Shown: positions 18,996-28,411 of the stretch, piece by piece
Numbering within the stretch: position 1 is the stretch's first letter
Layout of the letters: the number at the start of each line of letters is the position of its first letter
NCBI RefSeq assembly: GCF_900100735.1
Contig: NZ_FNCJ01000002.1
Span: 434,001-498,000 of the forward strand
Origin: Paraburkholderia phenazinium
GTDB taxonomy: Bacteria; Pseudomonadota; Gammaproteobacteria; Burkholderiales; Burkholderiaceae
DNA: 64,000 bases
Direction: 5' to 3'
Notes under the pieces: model-generated
Databases searched by the model: none
Told to the model about the DNA's origin: nothing
Seen by the model: only the letters and a program-made list of their open reading frames with translations
Translations under genes and position numbers: made by a program

Positions 18996-19244
18996 GGATT
19001 ATGCTGAAAGCATAGGGAAAGATTCGCCCAACATCTCCAGTGAGCTAATCGGGAAGTTTTACCGTCACTCGGGTGGCCAAACTCCCTCTGGCAGGTAATG
19101 TTTAACAATTCTCTTGCGCACTTTCGCGTAAACTCGGAGCGTCAAAACGTACCAGTGCGTTCTGCATAGCATGGTAAGAGACGTTTGTGCGCTTACGCGT
19201 TCAAACTGCCCTCATCGCTGTGCTCAGCGAGCGCACCCGATCTT

Positions 19245-19634
19245 ATGCAAATCGCAATACTGGAATCCGATCTCAGAGCACTGGATCGCGCGCTTGAACT
19301 GTTGTCGTCGGCAGGGCATCTCTGCTTTGGAGCACTAACTGACAAGTCATTACAGGAAGTGCTCGAACAGGTGTCCCTCGACTTGATCATCCTCGACTGG
19401 TCGGCTCCGGACGCAGCCCGATACGACACTCTGCGGTACCTCGCCAAGTACCGCCCCATCACTCCAATCGTCCTGTGCGTCACGTCGAGTACCTCGAACG
19501 ACGCCATCGTCTCAGGACTGAATAGCGGCGCGAACATCTGTCTCGAGAAGCCGCTGAGTTGCGGCAAGTCGCTGACGCATATTCATGCTTTGGGGCGCAA
19601 CAGCAATTCGTACGCCACATCTGTTGTAAGCTAA
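19245..19634 (+). CDS. Receiver-domain protein, truncated response-regulator-like
   Basis: A 129-residue protein resembling a CheY-like receiver domain: MQIAILESDLRALDRALELL at the start, LDLIILDWSAPD with the phospho-acceptor Asp, and CLEKPLS with the conserved lysine. The usual DNA-binding output domain of OmpR-type regulators is missing; the frame stops about 20 residues after the receiver. The paired acidic residues near the N-terminus are reduced to ESD. An in-frame start at 19185 would add 20 residues. It may be a stand-alone receiver or a truncated gene. No kinase gene is adjacent. Confidence 0.65.
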   Translation: MQIAILESDLRALDRALELLSSAGHLCFGALTDKSLQEVLEQVSLDLIILDWSAPDAARYDTLRYLAKYRPITPIVLCVTSSTSNDAIVSGLNSGANICLEKPLSCGKSLTHIHALGRNSNSYATSVVS

Positions 19635-19967
19635 ATGGCATAGCAAGCCGCAGCAGGCCACGTTGGCACGACGCAGTGATTCGTTGCGCATCAACGCGGC
19701 CGTAGTGACCGTCAAAGCGTCCAGTCACGCCATCCCGCAGCAGGCGAATGGGATGCGCTCAAGGCAGTGTCCTTTCGGCATGCCTTCGCCGAATCCGCCA
19801 ACATGGTGGTGGATTCGGCCATTCAATCTTCGACCGCGAAACCGCTATGTACTATGCAGCGGTCGATTGCCCAGCTAAGCGTCCATCCAGGTTTTTCTCT
19901 CTGTGCGTATGAGAGGACGTTGGTGATCGGACTTTCTCACCGGCAACATCTCAGACGCGAAAGAAAG
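19635..19967. other. Intergenic region carrying promoter copy 1
   Basis: About 330 nt without a supported gene. It contains the direct-repeat promoter at 19794-19855 (separate entry). The remaining sequence shows nothing recognisable. Confidence 0.45.
19794..19855 (+). promoter_or_regulatory. Direct-repeat promoter, copy 1
   Basis: TCCGCCA (19794) and TCGGCCA (19815) are 21 bp apart and flank CCAACATGGTGG. A -10-like TACTAT lies at 19850, 28 nt after the second repeat. No TTGACA-like -35 is present at the expected place, suggesting activator dependence. The downstream gene starts at 19968. Confidence 0.65.
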
Positions 19968-20270
19968 ATGGATGAATTTATCCCTGCGTATTTGCTACGT
20001 GAACAAGCAGCGGTGGGTGCGCTCGTAATATTTGGAGTACTACGTGTTGTCGGGGCGGCCGTCGCGCTCTCGAAGGGCTGGCGCATCGGGACCGTCGAGA
20101 AATGCTTCATCGCTCTAGCGGTGCTGTACTGTTTTCCGCAGCTGTTCGATCTGCTGACGCAATCGTACCGGGTGCGCGTGGCGGTGGCGGAATTCGAAGG
20201 AAAGGCGCTTGGGTGTGCCATTGCACTATTCTGTGCGCCAATTCTGAGTCATCGACTCGGCTTCGAGTAA
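19968..20270 (+). CDS. Hypothetical small membrane protein under the direct-repeat promoter
   Basis: A 100-residue protein with three likely hydrophobic segments (about residues 15-33, 45-62 and 80-95). AGAAAG precedes ATG 19968. An in-frame extension to 19767 would run through the promoter described at 19794, so the short form is preferred. No family is recognised. Its promoter shares the element of two AraC regulators and three candidate sRNAs, which ties it to that regulon. It converges on the AraC gene at 20311. Confidence 0.6.
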   Translation: MDEFIPAYLLREQAAVGALVIFGVLRVVGAAVALSKGWRIGTVEKCFIALAVLYCFPQLFDLLTQSYRVRVAVAEFEGKALGCAIALFCAPILSHRLGFE

Positions 20271-20310
20271 CCCGCACCCCGTGAGTGGCGCCGTGACGAT
20301 CAGCCGGCCG

Positions 20311-21318
20311 CTATGCCGGAGCCGCCAATCTGCGCTTGATCGCGCGATACGCAGTCGGCGTTGTCCCGAGATATCTGCGAAAAATTTTCGAGAGCCGCCC
20401 GCCACTGCCGATGCCGCAGCGCCGCGCCACTTTGTCGACTGGCAGAGCTGTTTCGGCAAGCAGACGGCAACACATGTCCAGTCGCACGAACAAGAGGTAA
20501 TCGGAAGGCGTCACGCCGATTTCCATCTTGAAGCGCCGCAAGAAGTTGCGCGAGCTCATTGCGGCAACCTTCGCTGCTTCATCCATCGTGATTGGCCGGT
20601 TACCGTTCATCGCCAGCCACCGCGCCGAGGCCTGGATTTTTTCACTGACGTTGGCCGACGCGTTCTTGCGCAGGATGGCAGTGAACTGCGTTTCCAACGG
20701 AGGCTCGATACCGCTGGCGATATGGTGGGCGATGCCGACGCCGAGGTCGCTTTCGACTATCTTTAGCGCAGCTTGCAGGGGATTGATGATGTCGGGAGAC
20801 GTCCCAGCCCTTAACTCGTCGCTCGATACTGGCGAAGAGGGCGGCTCACCGTGCCGCGGTTCGTCCGCAACGGGCCCGAGTCCGGCTGCATCGAGCAGCA
20901 GACGCCCTTCGGCGATCGGAAATATCAGCTCCGCGTAGGAGGAAATGCGCCGCAGCCAACTGACGAGCGTCTCATCCCTTAGCGCCGCCTTCACACCGGC
21001 GCCGCCTGCAACGAACAATGCGTGGAAGTTGTCTGCACCACACCGGGTGTTGATCCGCTCAGTCCAGACCAAGGCCGACGAGGAACTTGAGATTCTGCCG
21101 CCGATGATCGACACGAGGCAGACGTTGTACCGTACGGCGCTGCCCCGGGTGGTCTCGCCAAGCGCATTGGCGGATTGGAAGATCTCCGCCACCGCAGCCG
21201 CTTCAGGCAATGCAAAGCCGTTAAACAGGACTATGCCGATATGTTTCACGGCACGGCCAGTCGGTAAGCCCTGAGTTTGAAGGCCAGGCAAGCTATAGCG
21301 ATCCGGAAAAGCTGCCAT
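20311..21318 (-). CDS. AraC-family regulator with DJ-1/GATase1-like N-terminal domain (copy 1)
   Basis: A 335-residue regulator. Residues about 25-190 form a GATase1/DJ-1-like domain (KHIGIVLFNGFALPEAAAVAEIFQSAN and FHALFVAGGAGV). The C-terminal two-helix AraC domain includes MDEAAKVAAMSSRNFLRRFK and DKVARRCGIGSGGRLSKIF. The same architecture occurs in GlxA-family regulators and in CuxR of Sinorhizobium, a c-di-GMP-responsive activator of polysaccharide genes. It is very similar to the copy at 48198. ATG 21318 is preferred; GTG 21360 is possible. It shows no direct-repeat promoter of its own. Confidence 0.88.
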   Translation of the reverse strand: MAAFPDRYSLPGLQTQGLPTGRAVKHIGIVLFNGFALPEAAAVAEIFQSANALGETTRGSAVRYNVCLVSIIGGRISSSSSALVWTERINTRCGADNFHALFVAGGAGVKAALRDETLVSWLRRISSYAELIFPIAEGRLLLDAAGLGPVADEPRHGEPPSSPVSSDELRAGTSPDIINPLQAALKIVESDLGVGIAHHIASGIEPPLETQFTAILRKNASANVSEKIQASARWLAMNGNRPITMDEAAKVAAMSSRNFLRRFKMEIGVTPSDYLLFVRLDMCCRLLAETALPVDKVARRCGIGSGGRLSKIFRRYLGTTPTAYRAIKRRLAAPA

Positions 21319-21422
21319 CCAAGCATCCCCCCAAGACAAGTGGCCTCCTCCAGCGTGCACGCCGGTTCTCTTTAGCAGGCCATCCTACACACGGTTTTTG
21401 GGTAAGGCCGGGAGCTGACCGA

Positions 21423-21545
21423 TTAGGCTAATACGTTGGCGGGCACGGGCGAATCTCGCGGTGTCCCCTTGGCATGCTTTGTCAGCGCGAGGCGTGCCTG
21501 CTCGAGATAGCGCCGCACGGAGCGTTCCCGCGATATAGAGAAAAT
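21423..21545 (-). pseudogene. Possible relic of a LuxR-type helix-turn-helix
   Basis: The last about 39 codons of a minus-strand frame read ISRERSVRRYLEQARLAL and end at 21423. They resemble the recognition helix of LuxR-type regulators (SERTVRxHLxxAxxKL). The upstream part of the frame overlaps rmlC antisense-free sequence and has no regulator similarity, so at most a tail remains. Confidence 0.28.
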
Positions 21546-21570
21546 CGTTCTGTGGGCGCTATTAGTAGAC

Positions 21571-22119
21571 TTAGTAGACTTCGGCCGCGCTAAAAAGTAC
21601 GCCGCTCGCATGCCCTGTGGCGAGGATCGGCGGGTGATCGAGATTCCACGCAATGTTGATGTCTGGATCGTCCCATCGCAGCGTGCGCTCCTGCTCGGGA
21701 ATGCGTCGCTCAGTGGCTTTGCACAACACCTCTGCGATTTCCGATAACACCAGGAAGCCGTGCGCAAAACCGGGTGGAATCCATAACTGATGACAGTTCG
21801 CCGCTGATAGCCGCGCACTGACCCACCGGCCGAAGGTGGACGACCAACGACGCAGGTCTACCGCCACGTCGAGCACTTCACCCGCTACGACCCGGACCAG
21901 TTTGCCCTGAGGATGCTGGATCTGATAGTGCAGGCCGCAAAGCACGTTGCGGGACGATACCGTGTGGTACTCCTGACAAAAGAGGTGGCCGCGAGCCACC
22001 TTCTCGTCGAACTCGGTTTGATCGAAGCTATCGAAGAACGCACCGCGGGCATCGCTGTGGATGTATGGCTCGATTAGCTTGACGTCGCGAATCTGCGTGT
22101 GGTGAACCTTAATGGTCAT
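21571..22119 (-). CDS. rmlC: dTDP-4-dehydrorhamnose 3,5-epimerase
   Basis: A 182-residue cupin-fold epimerase of dTDP-L-rhamnose synthesis. Visible are the substrate-binding DARGAFFDSF segment, the catalytic histidine in VLCGLHYQ, VRVVAGEVLDVAVDLR, and the PPGFAHGFLVLSE region, where the usual catalytic tyrosine position should be checked. ATG 22119 starts the family domain. The rmlA, rmlB and rmlD genes are not in the window, so it is an orphan copy beside the EPS cluster. It may help supply rhamnose for the polymer. Confidence 0.92.
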   Translation of the reverse strand: MTIKVHHTQIRDVKLIEPYIHSDARGAFFDSFDQTEFDEKVARGHLFCQEYHTVSSRNVLCGLHYQIQHPQGKLVRVVAGEVLDVAVDLRRWSSTFGRWVSARLSAANCHQLWIPPGFAHGFLVLSEIAEVLCKATERRIPEQERTLRWDDPDINIAWNLDHPPILATGHASGVLFSAAEVY

Positions 22120-23077
22120 AGACGGCGGTCGGAATGGAAGCTGCAAAATTGTGGGTTGTAGCGCATCGCTTCAATCGTACAACTCGAGCCTGTGTCGATT
22201 CCGCCAAAGCAGTGGAGTAGGACGCCATCTGCCTTCTGGTAGCGAGTTAAAGTGACTTCGTGCGCTGCCGCATTTTTCCTGGTGTTGTGACGTCGTTGGC
22301 GGACTAGCGCTAGCATTTGAGTCCCCACCTTGCGCATGTCCGGCATGCCACGTGGGTATGCTAATAAGGCAAAAGTTGCTCACGCGTTGCACCATCTCAT
22401 CCTCGGATGACATCCCGAAGAATGTTAAGCAACGAATATCTACAGCGATCTCTTCCCCATTTTCATTTTTCTTTTCTCTCGACAACTAAAGATATGGGAC
22501 GCAAATGCGGGGGCGTTTTGGAGGCCAGTGCATGAGCACACTTCGTATCGTTGAACCGCTGTGTTGTGCCGTCTAAGCAGGAAAATCTGCAGAATGTCTG
22601 GCCGAACCTGCCATGGCGACGGCAACGGCCCGGACAGACACGCTGGCTTTGGCTCGAGCTCATCCGCAGGGGAGCCAGGTCGTCTGCTAACCATAGTTGC
22701 CAAAACGCGCTCAGCGCTGCAGCGCTCATCAGGCGCGTGTCGGTTGCATTGTGATATCGGAAATAATGACGGTAAAGATCAAGAAAGCGCACTAACAAGT
22801 AGATTTTTCATAATTTTTTTAGAAACGAATTTTGTTCAATTAAGGAGCGCGCAAATCCAGTGTTTCGGCGCTTATGCGAAAACGAGGCATTCCGCCGTAT
22901 GGCAATTCGCAACCTCATCGGTCACGTATGAGGCTGTGGGTTAATCCGCCAACATGTTGGCGGTTTCCGTCAGTCACGTTACGCCATTTGGCGGCCTATG
23001 TATGATGCACTGCAACTGGCGGCAATCCTCGTTGCGAATGAGACATCGCTAAACCAATAACGTCTGAGAGGAGCTTT
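22120..23077. other. Long intergenic region with promoter copy 2
   Basis: Nearly 960 nt without a supported gene. It is locally AT-rich (22780-22850) and carries the direct-repeat promoter at 22945. A degenerate repeat pair at 22200 and 22221 lacks a correctly placed -10. Frames on both strands are short and not protein-like. Confidence 0.45.
22945..23006 (+). promoter_or_regulatory. Direct-repeat promoter, copy 2, upstream of AraC regulator 2
   Basis: TCCGCCA (22945) and TCCGTCA (22966) are 21 bp apart with the palindrome CCAACATGTTGG in between. A consensus-like -10 TATGAT at 23001, preceded by TG, lies 28 nt after the second repeat. The regulator starts at 23078, giving a leader of about 65 nt. 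Confidence 0.72.
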
Positions 23078-24091
23078 ATGGCGTATGCAGGTCTCGACAA
23101 TCCGGATAACGGAGCGGTGTCCGCTACAGGGAAAAAGCGCAGACGCTCGGTTCGAGACGTTGGCGTGGTTCTTTTCGAAGGGTTCTCGCTGCTAACCGCC
23201 GGAGTGATTCCGGAGGTGTTCCAGATGGCCAACGAGATATGTGCTTCACGATCGAGAGGCGATGCATTCTACGACGTTCGCTTTTACTCGGCCGAGGGAG
23301 GGCGTGTGGCGTGTTCATCATCGATCAGTGTCTGGACGTATGCCTGCGATACGCGAAACGGCAACGGCTTTGACGCGTTGTTCATCGTGGGCGGAGAGGG
23401 CGCGCAAAACGCGGCTCGCGACGAGCGCGTGGTCGGTTGGCTGCGCGAAGTGCTGCCGCTTAGCGAGGTGGTGAAGCCGATCGGAGAAGGTTGGATGCTG
23501 TTGGCCGCTGCCGGTATCGATCGGTCGCGCGAGACCACTGGCCTCGACGGCTTACCGCCGGAATTCGCGGGAATCGTGGGAGGCGAGATGGGTGATGCCG
23601 CTGATCGTTACGAGCCGGCCAAGACAGCTCTGACCCTGGTCAAGCGTGATCTTGGCATCGAGGTCGCGCGGGAGACGGCAGGACGTCTTTCGTTGAATGG
23701 TTCAGCGATCCTTGCGTCGTTTTTGTCGGATTCGAACCCAGCGACGCGGGTCGAGAAGGTGCGGGCGTCGGCGCGCTGGCTAAAAGAGAATTGTGGCCGG
23801 CCGATCTCGGTGAGCGATGCAGTACGGGTAGCGGCGATGAGCGAGCGAAACTTCTTGCGCTGCTTCAAGCAGGAAATTGGTATGACACCGTCTGAGTTTC
23901 TGCTTCAGACCCGTTTGGAGATGACGTCACGGCTGCTCGCGGAAACCGATTCCCCGATTGACAAGATTGCGAAGCGCTGCGGTTGGATCAATGGCGATCG
24001 TCTCGCCAAGATATTCCGCAAACGCATGGGGCTGACGCCTTCGGAATACCGCATGCGCAATCGCAGTGCGGCGTTGGACGATTCACCGTAA
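23078..24091 (+). CDS. AraC-family regulator with DJ-1/GATase1-like domain (copy 2)
   Basis: A 337-residue regulator with the same two-domain plan as copies 1 and 3 but more diverged. The N-terminal domain has RDVGVVLFEGFSLLTAGVIP and GFDALFIVGGEG. The AraC domain has VSDAVRVAAMSERNFLRCFK and DKIAKRCGWINGDRLAKIF. AGGAGC precedes ATG 23078. It lies 86 nt before manC in the same direction and could head the EPS transcription unit. The promoter carries the direct repeat, so auto- or cross-regulation is likely. A nucleotide second messenger as ligand is an inference from CuxR. Confidence 0.88.
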   Translation: MAYAGLDNPDNGAVSATGKKRRRSVRDVGVVLFEGFSLLTAGVIPEVFQMANEICASRSRGDAFYDVRFYSAEGGRVACSSSISVWTYACDTRNGNGFDALFIVGGEGAQNAARDERVVGWLREVLPLSEVVKPIGEGWMLLAAAGIDRSRETTGLDGLPPEFAGIVGGEMGDAADRYEPAKTALTLVKRDLGIEVARETAGRLSLNGSAILASFLSDSNPATRVEKVRASARWLKENCGRPISVSDAVRVAAMSERNFLRCFKQEIGMTPSEFLLQTRLEMTSRLLAETDSPIDKIAKRCGWINGDRLAKIFRKRMGLTPSEYRMRNRSAALDDSP

Positions 24092-24177
24092 TTTAAAAGA
24101 ACCCTGCGTCACTGAATTCCATCAGGTTAGGTACCGCTTGGTGATGCTTCTGATTCTCAATGGTAGGAGTACTTAGC

Positions 24178-25692
24178 ATGGCTACATTGACAGGTGAATT
24201 GGATCACGCCAGCGAGGCCGGACGTGGTGAGCTCGATACGGCTCGGGCGTCAGTGCGCCTCGCGCCTGTTGTTCTGGCCGGTGGCTCAGGTTCGCGGTTA
24301 TGGCCGATGTCGCGCGAACAGTATCCGAAACAACTGATTGGCATACTCGGCCCCGAATCCTTGCTGCAGGACACGGTTGCGCGGCTGCGGGGTTTTCCTG
24401 TCAAAACAGGTCTTGCGGGTGCGCCGATTATCGTGTGCGGCGACGAACACCGCTTCGTGACCGCAGAACAACTCCGCGCCAGCGGCATCGACGCGCGCAT
24501 CGTCGTCGAGCCTATGCGGCGCGACACGGCGCCAGCGCTCACGCTTGCTGCCAAGGTTGCCTGTGAGGACGGCGAGGACGCGATCGTCGTCGCCATGCCT
24601 GCCGATCACGCGATCGCTGATGTGGCCGCGTTTCAACGGGCAATTGCGCTTGCCGTGGAGCACGCGCAGGACGGCGCGATCGTCACGCTGGGTGTGCCGC
24701 CGACGCGGGCCGATACAGGATTTGGCTATATCAAGCTTGGGCAGGCGATTGACGCAGGTGCTCATCGGATCGAGCGCTTTGTGGAAAAGCCGGCCGCTGA
24801 ACTCGCGGCGCAGTACCTCGCGTCGGGACAGTACTGGTGGAACAGCGGAATTTTTGTGGTACGCGCAAGCGTATGGCTCGCGACCATTAGAACCCTTCAG
24901 CCAGCAATGCATGATGCATGTGCATTGGCGCACGCTTCGGGGACGACCGACGGGCCATTCTTCCGGCCGGACGCCGATGCTTTCAAACAGTCGCCATCCG
25001 ACTCGATCGACTACGCGGTTATGGAGCGGCTTGGCTCAGGCGAGCAACTGGCAGCGGGTGTGGTCGTGCCGCTCGAAGCGGGTTGGTCCGATCTCGGTTC
25101 GTGGGGCGCCGTATGGGATGCCCTGGACAAGGACGCCGATGGCAACGTCTCGCGCGGTCGCGTCGTGTTCGAAGGTACGACCTCGAGCTTCGCGCATTCC
25201 GAGGGCCGACTGGTTGCGTGCGTTGGCGTCACCAATGTGGTCGTCGTGGAGACCGACGATGCCGTGCTGGTTGCGGACCGCTCGAGTGTGCAGGACGTCA
25301 AGGGGCTGGTCAGCAGGATCAGGGCCCAACAGGCACCCGAGGCGGAGGCCCACCGAAAGGTGCGGCGACCGTGGGGCTACTACGACTCGATCGATCACGG
25401 AGATCGCTTTCAGGTCAAGCGGATCGTCGTGTATCCGGGCGGACGCTTGTCGCTGCAATTGCATCACCACCGCGCGGAGCACTGGATTGTGGTCAGCGGC
25501 ACGGCGCTGGTCACGCGCGGCGACGAGCAATTCATGCTCAGCGAAAACCAGTCGACGTTCATTCCCTTGGGCGTAACGCATCGCCTGGAGAATCCAGGCA
25601 AGCTGCCGCTCGAACTCATTGAAGTGCAGTCCGGATCGTACCTCGGCGAGGACGACATCGTTCGGTTTGACGATACGTACGGTCGCGCGTGA
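24178..25692 (+). CDS. manC: Mannose-1-phosphate guanylyltransferase / mannose-6-phosphate isomerase
   Basis: A bifunctional type II enzyme of 504 residues making GDP-mannose. The N-terminal nucleotidyltransferase has VVLAGGSGSRLWPMSREQYP, the Mg-binding AMPADHAI, RIERFVEKP and WWNSGIFV. The C-terminal cupin isomerase part has RPWGYYDSIDHGDRFQVKRI and SLQLHHHRAEHWIVVSGTA. ATG 24178 has AGGAG eight bases upstream. It is the first biosynthetic gene of the EPS cluster and supplies the substrate for gmd, fcl and mannosyl transfer. Confidence 0.95.
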   Translation: MATLTGELDHASEAGRGELDTARASVRLAPVVLAGGSGSRLWPMSREQYPKQLIGILGPESLLQDTVARLRGFPVKTGLAGAPIIVCGDEHRFVTAEQLRASGIDARIVVEPMRRDTAPALTLAAKVACEDGEDAIVVAMPADHAIADVAAFQRAIALAVEHAQDGAIVTLGVPPTRADTGFGYIKLGQAIDAGAHRIERFVEKPAAELAAQYLASGQYWWNSGIFVVRASVWLATIRTLQPAMHDACALAHASGTTDGPFFRPDADAFKQSPSDSIDYAVMERLGSGEQLAAGVVVPLEAGWSDLGSWGAVWDALDKDADGNVSRGRVVFEGTTSSFAHSEGRLVACVGVTNVVVVETDDAVLVADRSSVQDVKGLVSRIRAQQAPEAEAHRKVRRPWGYYDSIDHGDRFQVKRIVVYPGGRLSLQLHHHRAEHWIVVSGTALVTRGDEQFMLSENQSTFIPLGVTHRLENPGKLPLELIEVQSGSYLGEDDIVRFDDTYGRA

Positions 25693-25737
25693 CGCATTGG
25701 CGTGTGATGCAGTCCAACTTTAAGCGGGGGTCGCAAG

Positions 25738-27117
25738 ATGCTTGGCATACAGGGGTTGTTGGCGCGGCTTGTGGACGTCGTTCTGATTGTCGTTGGGGCG
25801 GTATTGGCGTCGCATGTCCGTTTTGAGGGCCTGGTGCAAAGCCGACTCGATGGGGCGTTCATCACGTTTTCTGTCGCGTTCGCGCTGGCGTCGTTTCCCG
25901 TCTTTGGACTGTATCAATCCTGGCGAGGCCGTTCGATGTTGCGGCTGATCGGCCTGGTTTCGCTGGCATGGCTGGTGGTTCAGGCCTGTGGCCTGGTGTT
26001 GATGTTCTCGCTCCATCGCACCGATTTTATTTCGCGGTTGTGGTTCGCATACTGGACGGCGATCACAGGTGGAGCGCTCATCGCGTCGCGTTTGACGGCC
26101 TACGGGGTGCTGCGAAGCGTGCGATACGCTGGGATGAACCTGCGCAACGTGGCCGTGGTTGGATATGGCTCTCACTGCCAGCGCGTCGTCCGCAAGATGG
26201 AGGCCTCGCCGGCCGGCGGATTTCGTGTATCCGCGATGTTCGACTTGCGGCCCATGGCGGGCGTTGCACCATCGGGCGTGCCAGTGTATGTCGATCTGAA
26301 GAGTTTTTCCGAGTATGTGCGAAGCAATGACGTGCAGGAAATCTGGTTGGCGCTACCGCTGTCGGAAGAGTCGACTATCTTGCGTTTCGTCAACGAGTTC
26401 CGCGATGAGCTCGTGAACATCCGCTTCATTCCGGATGTGCAAAGCGTGGCCTTGTTTGATAGCAGCATGATCGATTTGATCGGCGAGCCGGCAATCAACC
26501 TGGTGGCCTCGCCGCTGTCGCAGCATGCGCTGGTGCAAAAGGAAATCTTTGATCGCATCTTTGCTGCTCTGGCTTTGATCGCGTTGGCGCCGCTGCTAAC
26601 GATCATTGCGATCGCTGTAAAGCTTTCGTCGCCTGGTCCGGTGTTCTTTACACAGTTCCGCAAAGGGGCCGATGGACGGGTGTTCAAAATCTACAAGTTC
26701 CGCACGATGCGCCATCACGTCGAAAAGGCGGGCGTGGTGACGCAGGCTACCAAGGGCGATTCACGCATTACGCGTGTGGGTCGTTTCCTGCGGCGGACCA
26801 GTCTTGACGAGCTACCCCAGTTTTTCAATGTGCTGCGCGGCGAGATGTCGGTGGTCGGCCCGCGTCCCCATGCAATCGAGCACGATGAGCTCTATCAAAA
26901 GGTTGTGAACGGCTATATCCATCGTTATCGGATCAAGCCTGGTATTACGGGTTGGGCGCAGGTGAACGGGTTCCGCGGTGAGACCGATCGCGTCGAAAAG
27001 ATGCAGAAGCGCGTGGAGCACGATCTGTACTACTTGCGCAATTGGTCGTTTGCTCTGGACATGAGGATCGTCCTGGCGACCGTGGCGAAGGGGATGGTTA
27101 GCAGCAACGCTTATTGA
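25738..27117 (+). CDS. wcaJ: Undecaprenyl-phosphate glucose phosphotransferase (WcaJ-like initiating transferase)
   Basis: A 459-residue polyprenyl-phosphate hexose-1-phosphate transferase that starts repeat-unit assembly on the lipid carrier. Four N-terminal membrane segments (residues 8-115) precede a CoA-binding-like region (NVAVVGYGSHCQRV). The C-terminal bacterial sugar transferase domain from about 268 has a re-entrant hydrophobic helix, KIYKFRTM, TSLDELPQFFNVLRGEMSVV and KPGITGWAQVNGFRGE. It is closest in layout to WcaJ of colanic acid synthesis; glucose is the likely first sugar. Confidence 0.92.
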   Translation: MLGIQGLLARLVDVVLIVVGAVLASHVRFEGLVQSRLDGAFITFSVAFALASFPVFGLYQSWRGRSMLRLIGLVSLAWLVVQACGLVLMFSLHRTDFISRLWFAYWTAITGGALIASRLTAYGVLRSVRYAGMNLRNVAVVGYGSHCQRVVRKMEASPAGGFRVSAMFDLRPMAGVAPSGVPVYVDLKSFSEYVRSNDVQEIWLALPLSEESTILRFVNEFRDELVNIRFIPDVQSVALFDSSMIDLIGEPAINLVASPLSQHALVQKEIFDRIFAALALIALAPLLTIIAIAVKLSSPGPVFFTQFRKGADGRVFKIYKFRTMRHHVEKAGVVTQATKGDSRITRVGRFLRRTSLDELPQFFNVLRGEMSVVGPRPHAIEHDELYQKVVNGYIHRYRIKPGITGWAQVNGFRGETDRVEKMQKRVEHDLYYLRNWSFALDMRIVLATVAKGMVSSNAY

Positions 27118-27247
27118 TTCCCCGCCGAAGCGGTGTTTAGGAACATCTTCGATACGCGAATCCGGCAACGGTCCTTATGAAGCGGGCGACCGGCGCGTCT
27201 GTGCGGTTGGCACGCGATATCAGGTCGATTTGATGAGGTGGAGGAGT

Positions 27248-28411
27248 ATGCAGTTCAGAAAGCAGGCAGCGTTATTCAGAAAGCACGGCGTTCGTTTTCT
27301 GGCGATTACGACGGCATGTGCTGCATTGTCGGCGTGTGCATTTGCACCGGGAATGCGGATGATTGAGCCGGCGACCTTGCCTGCGACCAGTGGGAACGCA
27401 CAGACGCCGGCGACCAATGTTCAAGTTCCGATTACGGATATCACCAGCTCGCTAATCAAAGAGATGCGCGACGCGGCGGACAAGGCAGGTGCGGCAGAGG
27501 GGCGGGGGTTGTTTGAGAGTTCCGGGCCATATACCTATAGGTTGGGGATCGGCGACGTTCTGGAGATCACGGTTTGGGATCATCCGGAGTTGGCCGCAGC
27601 TTTGGGTGCGCAGCAGCAGTCAACCACGCGAGCTTCCGATCCTATGGCTGGGTTCATTATCGATCAGAGAGGAAACCTGAGCTTTCCGTACATCGGCACT
27701 CTTCATGTAGAAGGGTTGCGAACTGATGAGGTCCAGCGGGCGCTTTCTGAGCGATTGGGACAGGTCTTCGTCAGGCCGCAGGTAACCGTGCGTATCGCAT
27801 CGTTTCGATCGCAGCAGGTTTATGTCGACGGAGAAGTGCACGTTCCAGGTCCCCAGCCGATCAACGACATTCCGATGACGCTCTATGACGCAGTCAGTCG
27901 CGCGGGCGGCTTTAGTCCGACAGCGGATCAGAGCCGGATGGTATTGGTGCGGGACGGTGTGTCACATCCGCTGAACCTTCCACAGTTGCTTGCGAATGGC
28001 CAGAATCCGTCGCGGATCATCTTGAAGAATGGCGATTTGCTTCGCGTGGTATCGCGAGACGACAACGGTGTGTATGTCATGGGTGAGGTCGTTAAGCCAT
28101 CCACTGCGATCCCGATGAAGAACGGAAGACTGTCGCTAAGCGAAGCCATTTCTCAGACCGGGAGCCTGAACAATACGACTGCGGACGCGTCGCAACTCTA
28201 TGTGATTCGCGGATCGCAGGATGTAAATCCGCAGGTTTTCCATCTTGACGCACGATCGCCGGTGTCGATGATCCTCGCGAATCAGTTCGAGCTGCAACCT
28301 AAGGACGTCGTATACATCGATGGCAATGGGTTGGTTCGCCTGAGCCGGGTGTTGAACCTGTTGATCCCAGCGATTAACGCGAGTCTGTATGGCGCGGTGG
28401 TGGCGAAATGA
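27248..28411 (+). CDS. wza: Outer-membrane polysaccharide export lipoprotein (Wza)
   Basis: A 387-residue Wza family lipoprotein that forms the outer-membrane export channel. The signal peptide ends at a lipobox LSAC. The poly_export domain follows with YRLGIGDVLEITVWDHPEL, FIIDQRGNLSFPYIG and VTVRIASFRSQQVYVDGEV. Two SLBB-type repeats lie in the C-terminal half. ATG 27248 is preceded by GGAGGAG and is preferred over the upstream TTG 27230 / ATG 27233. It overlaps wzb by 4 nt. Confidence 0.94.
   Translation: MQFRKQAALFRKHGVRFLAITTACAALSACAFAPGMRMIEPATLPATSGNAQTPATNVQVPITDITSSLIKEMRDAADKAGAAEGRGLFESSGPYTYRLGIGDVLEITVWDHPELAAALGAQQQSTTRASDPMAGFIIDQRGNLSFPYIGTLHVEGLRTDEVQRALSERLGQVFVRPQVTVRIASFRSQQVYVDGEVHVPGPQPINDIPMTLYDAVSRAGGFSPTADQSRMVLVRDGVSHPLNLPQLLANGQNPSRIILKNGDLLRVVSRDDNGVYVMGEVVKPSTAIPMKNGRLSLSEAISQTGSLNNTTADASQLYVIRGSQDVNPQVFHLDARSPVSMILANQFELQPKDVVYIDGNGLVRLSRVLNLLIPAINASLYGAVVAK

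Noticed and set aside
22200..22256. Possible seventh direct-repeat promoter (TCCGCCA at 22200, GACGCCA at 22221).
   Set aside because: The 21-bp spacing fits and the centre CCAAAGCAGTGG is similar, but no -10-like hexamer lies at the standard distance and no gene or terminator follows.
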